From positions 1 to 17,764 of the forward strand of contig JAYWGO010000093.1 in assembly GCA_043778205.1 (NCBI GenBank): a stretch of DNA of 17,764 nt, given 5' to 3'. The stretch is from JAAFIP01 sp043778205 (GTDB lineage: Bacteria; Pseudomonadota; Gammaproteobacteria; Burkholderiales; Burkholderiaceae_C). The position numbers were made by a program, and so were the translations under genes. Numbering within the stretch: the stretch's first letter is position 1; each line of letters begins with the position of its first letter. Of the stretch, positions 14,318 through 17,764 are shown piece by piece. The notes below the pieces were generated by a model. The model was not told the DNA's origin. It saw only the letters and a list, made by a program, of their open reading frames with translations, and made no database searches.

Positions 14318-15736
14318 TTAATAACCGCCCGGCATGGGCTTGGCAGCGCGCAGCTTGATATGCGCTGCCAGCCCGCCCGAGGCGGTGTTAGACAGTGCAA
14401 ACATGCCGCCCATGCGCTGCACGGTTTTTTCTACAATGGCCAGTCCCAGGCCCGCCCCGGTGGCCTCGGTGCGGGCAGCGTCGCCGCGAAAAAACGGCTG
14501 GGTCAGGTGCTTTAAGGTTTCCTCGCTCACGCCGGGGCCGTGGTCACGCACTTTTAGCAGCACCCAGTCGTCTTTTACCCGCACTTCAATGTCCAGCTTG
14601 GTCACGTTGATATGGGCTGATTTGCCGTATTTGCGGGCGTTTTCAATCAGGTTGGCCATCACGCGCGACAGCTCTATTTCTTCGGCCATCACGTACACCT
14701 CGGGGGCTATGGTCATGTTAATGCGCATATCGCCGCTGTCGTGCACGGCAAACACGCTGGCCTCTAGCACATCGTTCAAGCACACGGGCTGCAAGCGGGT
14801 TTGGTCAGGCCGGGCGTAGTCTAAAAATTTGTCAATAATGCTGTCTAGCTGCTCTATATCAGAGGCCATATGGGCACGGGCCGACAGGTCGGCCACGCTC
14901 ATTTCAGTTTCTAGCCGCAGGCGCGCCAGCGGTGTGCGCAGGTCATGCGATATACCGGCCAGCATGACAGCGCGGTCTTGCTCTATTTTGGCCAACTGCT
15001 GGGCCATGCGGTTAAAGCCTACGTTAACTTCGCGTATCTCGCTGGTCATGGCGCGTTCGTCTAAGCGGCTGGCGGCAAAGTTACCGTCCTTTACGCGGCT
15101 GGCTGCAAAGCTCAGCGCTTTGAGCGGGCGGTTGATCAGCCGTGCAATCACGGCTGCGCCTGCCAGCGACAACACGGCTGCAATCAGCAGCCAAATCAGC
15201 CAGGTTTTGCCGGCCACAGGCAGAATTCGCGACAGGTCAGTCAGCAGCCAAAAAGCGTCATCGTTAATGACAAAGCCCACCCACAGCCCCGGTTCGCCGT
15301 TCACCTCGCGGGCCAGCAAAGTGTCTTTGCCCAGCCGGGCGCGCAGCTCTTGGGTCACGCGAACGGTTTGTGCATTGCCATCAAAGCTGACCAGCTTGTC
15401 GGTGGGCAGGCGCGGTAGCACACGCACACCCTCTAGCTCGGCCAGCTGTTTAATCAGCGATACACGGCCAATGGCATCGGCATGCACCAGGGCGGCCCGA
15501 CTGAGGTTGACCAGCGAGGCAATTTGCTGGGCATTTTGTGTTGCTTGGGGGGCGCTTTCTATAACCCTGAAAGTTTGCAGCCACGCGGCTGCGCTGCCAA
15601 TAAGCAGCAGTGCCAGCATAAAAAAGGTGCGCCAAAACAGGCTCAAGCGCACCCGGCGCACCACAGCCTGGCGCATTTCCAGCGGGGCGGGGGCCGTTTC
15701 TAGCGGAATATTTTTTGTCGCTTGCGCTGTAGCCAT
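14318..15736 (-). CDS. envZ: Sensor histidine kinase EnvZ (osmosensor-type)
   Basis: A 472-residue membrane kinase. TM1 is about residues 33-55, a periplasmic segment about 56-177, TM2 about 178-199, and HAMP about 200-250 (INRPLKALSFAASRV). The H-box GISHDLRTPLARLRLE contains His264. ATPase motifs are ENARKYGK (Asn366), DHGPGV (398-403) and TGAGLGLAIVEK (426-437). The HDLRTPL form and the preceding FNRMAQQL are typical of EnvZ. It phosphorylates and dephosphorylates OmpR, whose gene lies upstream on the same strand. The ATG at 15736 has no Shine-Dalgarno and lies 25 nt beyond the U-run of an intergenic terminator, so its expression needs read-through, an internal start or a leaderless message. 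Confidence 0.95.
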   Translation of the reverse strand: MATAQATKNIPLETAPAPLEMRQAVVRRVRLSLFWRTFFMLALLLIGSAAAWLQTFRVIESAPQATQNAQQIASLVNLSRAALVHADAIGRVSLIKQLAELEGVRVLPRLPTDKLVSFDGNAQTVRVTQELRARLGKDTLLAREVNGEPGLWVGFVINDDAFWLLTDLSRILPVAGKTWLIWLLIAAVLSLAGAAVIARLINRPLKALSFAASRVKDGNFAASRLDERAMTSEIREVNVGFNRMAQQLAKIEQDRAVMLAGISHDLRTPLARLRLETEMSVADLSARAHMASDIEQLDSIIDKFLDYARPDQTRLQPVCLNDVLEASVFAVHDSGDMRINMTIAPEVYVMAEEIELSRVMANLIENARKYGKSAHINVTKLDIEVRVKDDWVLLKVRDHGPGVSEETLKHLTQPFFRGDAARTEATGAGLGLAIVEKTVQRMGGMFALSNTASGGLAAHIKLRAAKPMPGGY

Positions 15737-15761
15737 GGGGTAAACAATTTACGAACATCAC

Positions 15762-15800
15762 AAAAAACGCAGCGAGCACACTGTACGTGTGCTCGCTGCG
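15762..15800 (-). terminator. Strong Rho-independent terminator between ompR and envZ
   Basis: On the minus strand a perfect 14-bp stem (CGCAGCGAGCACAC with GTGTGCTCGCTGCG) with a 5-nt loop is followed directly by six T. The stem begins 33 nt after the ompR stop. On the plus strand no T-run follows, so the signal is directional. It separates ompR from envZ. Confidence 0.92.
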
Positions 15801-15832
15801 CTGGAGGTCAAACTTTAGCTTTTAGTAGCGCA

Positions 15833-16564
15833 TTAGCTCTTGCCGTCCGGCACAAACACATAGCCTACGCCCCACACGGTTTGAATGTAGCGCGGCGCAG
15901 CCACATCGGCTTCCACCATTTTACGCAGGCGTGAGACTTGCACGTCCAAACTGCGGTCAAACGGTTCAAACTCACGGCCACGGGCCAGCTGGGCCAGCTT
16001 TTCGCGCGATAGCGGCTGGCGTGGGTGGCGCACCAAGGCTTTAAGCATGGCGAATTCGCCTGTAGTGAGCGGCATTTCTTCGCCGTTTTTGCGCAAGGTG
16101 CGCTGGCCCATGTCAAAGTCAAACGGGCCAAAAGTAATGGTTTCGTTGTCGGTAGACGGTGCGCCGGGCGCCTCGTGGGCGGGGCGGCGGCGCAGCACGG
16201 CGTGCACACGGGCCAGCAGCTCGCGCGGGTTAAACGGCTTGCCCAGGTAGTCGTCAGCACCCACCTCCAGGCCCACAATGCGGTCTACGTCTTCGCCTTT
16301 GGCGGTTAGCATGATGATGGGGGTGCGGTCACCGGCTGCGCGCAGGCGGCGGCAAATCGACAGGCCGTCCTCACCGGGCATCATCAAGTCCAGAATGATC
16401 AAATCAATCGGGTCGCGCATCATGATACGGGTGAGCGCTTTGCCATCTTCGGCCACGATCACTTCAAAGCCTTCTTGTGCCAAATAGCGGCGCAGCAGGT
16501 CACGGATGCGGGCATCGTCATCCACTACCAAGATACGGTCAGCCTGTTTTGCAGTTTGTGTCAT
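15833..16564 (-). CDS. ompR: OmpR-family response regulator
   Basis: A 243-residue two-domain regulator. The receiver (about residues 8-122) has the acidic pocket Asp15/Asp16, phospho-acceptor Asp59 in IILDLMMPGEDG, Thr87 in MLTAKG and Lys109 in YLGKPFNPREL. The winged-helix DNA-binding domain (about 143-238) includes RNGEEMPLTTGEF-like sequence, DRSLDVQVSRLRK and the wing ending VWGVGYVFVPDG. The MMPGEDGLS and REFEPFDRSLDVQVSRLRK stretches are characteristic of OmpR. The Shine-Dalgarno AGAGAGG lies 8 nt before the ATG. Its partner kinase gene follows but is separated by a strong terminator. It would control outer-membrane and osmotic or pH-response genes. Autoregulation is possible: GTTAC-type half-sites lie in its upstream region. 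Confidence 0.96.
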   Translation of the reverse strand: MTQTAKQADRILVVDDDARIRDLLRRYLAQEGFEVIVAEDGKALTRIMMRDPIDLIILDLMMPGEDGLSICRRLRAAGDRTPIIMLTAKGEDVDRIVGLEVGADDYLGKPFNPRELLARVHAVLRRRPAHEAPGAPSTDNETITFGPFDFDMGQRTLRKNGEEMPLTTGEFAMLKALVRHPRQPLSREKLAQLARGREFEPFDRSLDVQVSRLRKMVEADVAAPRYIQTVWGVGYVFVPDGKS

Positions 16565-16586
16565 AAGAAAAACCTCTCTTTAAATA

Positions 16587-16661
16587 TGTAACAGAGCCTG
16601 TTTGTACCGCACTTTTTTAAGAAAACCTAATTAAATCATGGAGTTACGACACTCTGTTACA
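16587..16661. promoter_or_regulatory. Inverted 10-bp repeat upstream of ompR, candidate operator
   Basis: tgtaacagag (16587-16596) and ctctgttaca (16652-16661) are perfect reverse complements with a 55-nt spacer. A further gttac is at 16643-16647, 13 bp from the one at 16656. GTTAC(A) occurs in known OmpR sites of enterobacteria, so autoregulation is possible. They could also serve the divergent gene at 16818. I could not place a confident -35/-10 pair for either gene. Confidence 0.4.
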
Positions 16662-16670
16662 CTTTTTTCA

Positions 16671-16710
16671 CCCCCAACACGCTAAGTAAAGCAGTGTAAT
16701 GGGGGCTTTT
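16671..16710 (+). terminator. Terminator-like hairpin in the ompR/SIMPL divergent region
   Basis: CCCCCAACACGCT pairs with AGC-a-GTGT-aa-TGGGGG (13 pairs, two small bulges), followed by CTTTT on the plus strand. No gene lies upstream on that strand, so if functional it would end a short transcript starting near the ompR promoter or act as a leader attenuator for the SIMPL gene. Confidence 0.45.
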
Positions 16711-16817
16711 CAGGTCTGGTTAACCGTCTTGTAGTTAGGCTAAGCTAGCGCCAGCAGACCGAGAACATGCCACCATCGCGCTTTTAACCGCGCGGCCCAA
16801 CCCCTAAGGAATTGACT

Positions 16818-17540
16818 GTGAACCCCAATACGCGAAGTATCAAAATAATAGCTGCTTGTGCAGCATTTACTTGGGCGACAGCCTCTTTTGCTCAAAATAA
16901 CAGGCTTGAACTAGCGCAAAACTGGCTCTCACTGCAAGCCAGCGGTACGGTAGAAGTGCAGCAAGACTTGCTGTTGATTTCTATGACCACCAGCAAAGAC
17001 GGTACCGACGCCACAGCTGTGCAAACGCTTTTAAAAACCGCTCTGGACACTGCGCTGACCGAAGCCAAAAAAGTAGCCCAAGCCGGGCAGCTGGATGTGC
17101 GCACAGGCGGTTTTAGCATGTCGCCGCGCTATACCCGCGAAGGCAAGATCAGTGGTTGGCAAGGCACTACCGAGCTTATTTTAGAAGGCCGCGACTTTGC
17201 CCGTATCAGCAGCACGGCAGGCAAAATCAGCACTTTAAGCCTTGGGCAGGTCAGTTTTGCCCTGTCGCGCGAAGCGCGTGCCAAGGCCGAGGCCGAGGCG
17301 CAGGTGGTAGCGATTGACCGCTTTAAAGCCAAAGCCAGCGAAATCAGCAAGAACTTTGGCTTTAGCAGCTACACCCTGCGCGACGTGGCCGTTAACGCCA
17401 ACGACCAAGGCTACATGCCCCGTGGCAATATGGAGGCGATGCGCTCAGTAAAGTCAATGTCTGCCGACGCGCCTGTACCGATAGAAGCCGGGCGCAGCAG
17501 TGTGGTGGTCAACGTGAGCGGTTCGGTGCAAATGAAGTAG
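16818..17540 (+). CDS. Exported SIMPL-domain (DUF541) protein
   Basis: A 240-residue protein. The GTG at 16818 is preferred because AAGGA lies 7 nt upstream; an in-frame TTG at 16812 is too close to that site. Residues 1-25 form a signal peptide: basic start with Arg6 and Lys9, hydrophobic IIAACAAFTWATASFA, and a likely cleavage after Ala25. The mature part (about 35-238) matches SIMPL/DUF541: an early LQASGTVEVQQDLLLISM strand, a Lys/Ala-rich helix, SPRYTREGKISGWQG, and a VVVNVSGSVQMK ending. Such proteins are periplasmic or outer-membrane associated, with a poorly known role, some linked to oxidative stress. An IAAC lipobox-like string at 11-14 is probably too early to be real. The signal-peptide codons lie within a dispersed repeat copy. 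Confidence 0.9.
   Translation: MNPNTRSIKIIAACAAFTWATASFAQNNRLELAQNWLSLQASGTVEVQQDLLLISMTTSKDGTDATAVQTLLKTALDTALTEAKKVAQAGQLDVRTGGFSMSPRYTREGKISGWQGTTELILEGRDFARISSTAGKISTLSLGQVSFALSREARAKAEAEAQVVAIDRFKAKASEISKNFGFSSYTLRDVAVNANDQGYMPRGNMEAMRSVKSMSADAPVPIEAGRSSVVVNVSGSVQMK
16842..16898 (+). repeat. Dispersed REP-like repeat inside a coding sequence (copy 5)
   Basis: From 16847 to 16868 it is identical to copy 2 (22 bases, including the gctgc-ttgt-gcagc hairpin). After one substitution the identity resumes through cttgggcg, and a similar tail ending tttgct..aaat follows. It lies wholly within the 5' end of the SIMPL gene and encodes IIAACAAFTWATASFAQN. Confidence 0.85.
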
Positions 17541-17582
17541 TTAGCTAAAGTAGCGTAGTTTTATATGTACTTTTTATCACTA

Positions 17583-17764
17583 GTGTCCGGTTAAAAGTCG
17601 AACAAAATCAACTGCTTAGCGACGGGTGGGTCAATAGATTGGGAGGCATCGGGCTGCAAGGCGCGAATTATTGCTCCGGCCCTGTGAAGTATTAAGCCGC
17701 ATAACGAACCCGCTTGTCCTGGAAGTAGGCCATTACGCGCTCAGGCGATTGCTCCAGCATCGTC
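17583..17764. mobile_element. Insertion sequence, one end only (continues beyond window)
   Basis: A sharp change occurs at gtgtccggttaaaag (from 17583), which looks like a terminal inverted repeat, 42 nt after the SIMPL stop. An inward-facing coding end (17692-17764, minus) follows. The other end and any target duplication are outside the window, so the family is not assigned; an IS4-like DDE element is my best guess. Confidence 0.6.
17692..17764 (-). CDS. Probable transposase, C-terminal end (cut by window edge)
   Basis: The last 23 residues and a TAA stop are visible on the minus strand, ending FQDKRVRYAA. The stop lies about 110 nt inside the presumed element end. No catalytic motif is within the window, so the call rests on position next to an inverted-repeat-like terminus. 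It could instead be an unrelated gene end. Confidence 0.5.
   Translation of the reverse strand, partial: TMLEQSPERVMAYFQDKRVRYAA

Noticed and set aside
14829..15743. Long plus-strand open frame (304 codons) opposite envZ
   Set aside because: Serine/arginine-rich composition and no recognisable domain; it mirrors the strongly supported envZ frame on the other strand.

Overview
The window looks like a chromosomal segment of a betaproteobacterium, most likely Burkholderiales/Comamonadaceae (Rhodoferax- or Polaromonas-like). The grounds are an EnvZ/OmpR pair and a phasin of the type seen in that group, moderately high GC, and a short dispersed repeat with the core gctgcttgtgcagc that, from memory, resembles intergenic repeats common in Comamonadaceae. 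No database search was possible, so the assignment rests on recognising protein families.

Layout. (1) 1-4565 is a reductase and regulator block. It holds the N-terminal end of a short-chain dehydrogenase (minus), a divergent AraC-type regulator, a LysR-type regulator (minus), and two tandem aldo-keto reductases divergent from the LysR gene. This looks like an aldehyde/ketone reduction module with local regulation. (2) 4570-7986 is a large hybrid histidine kinase (dCache sensor, HisKA, HATPase, two receiver domains, Hpt), convergent with the second aldo-keto reductase. (3) 8160-9007 is a phasin gene with its own promoter, an upstream palindrome, and a highly structured 3' region ending in a strong terminator. 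(4) 9086-14075 runs entirely on the plus strand: a histone-deacetylase-family enzyme, a roughly 720-bp non-coding stretch rich in inverted repeats, a JmjC/cupin_8 oxygenase-like protein, the Ohr peroxidase with a terminator, a GAF plus degenerate GGDEF protein, and a PaiB-like FMN-binding protein. (5) 14158-16564 is on the minus strand: tRNA-Gly(CCC), envZ and ompR, with an unexpected strong terminator between ompR and envZ. (6) 16818-17764 holds a secreted SIMPL (DUF541) protein on the plus strand and the end of an insertion sequence.

The most unusual thread is the dispersed repeat. Five copies are visible. Three start within about 12 nt of a stop codon, one of these also carries a perfect TATAAT ahead of ohr, and one lies inside the SIMPL gene, where it encodes most of the signal peptide. 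Other points to check are the intra-operon ompR/envZ terminator, the phasin 3' UTR as a possible small RNA, a 114-bp element with 15-bp inverted ends, a 5-residue tandem repeat on the deacetylase N-terminus, and a GGDEF-like domain whose signature has become GGRAC. I see no complete new defence system, CRISPR array or prophage.
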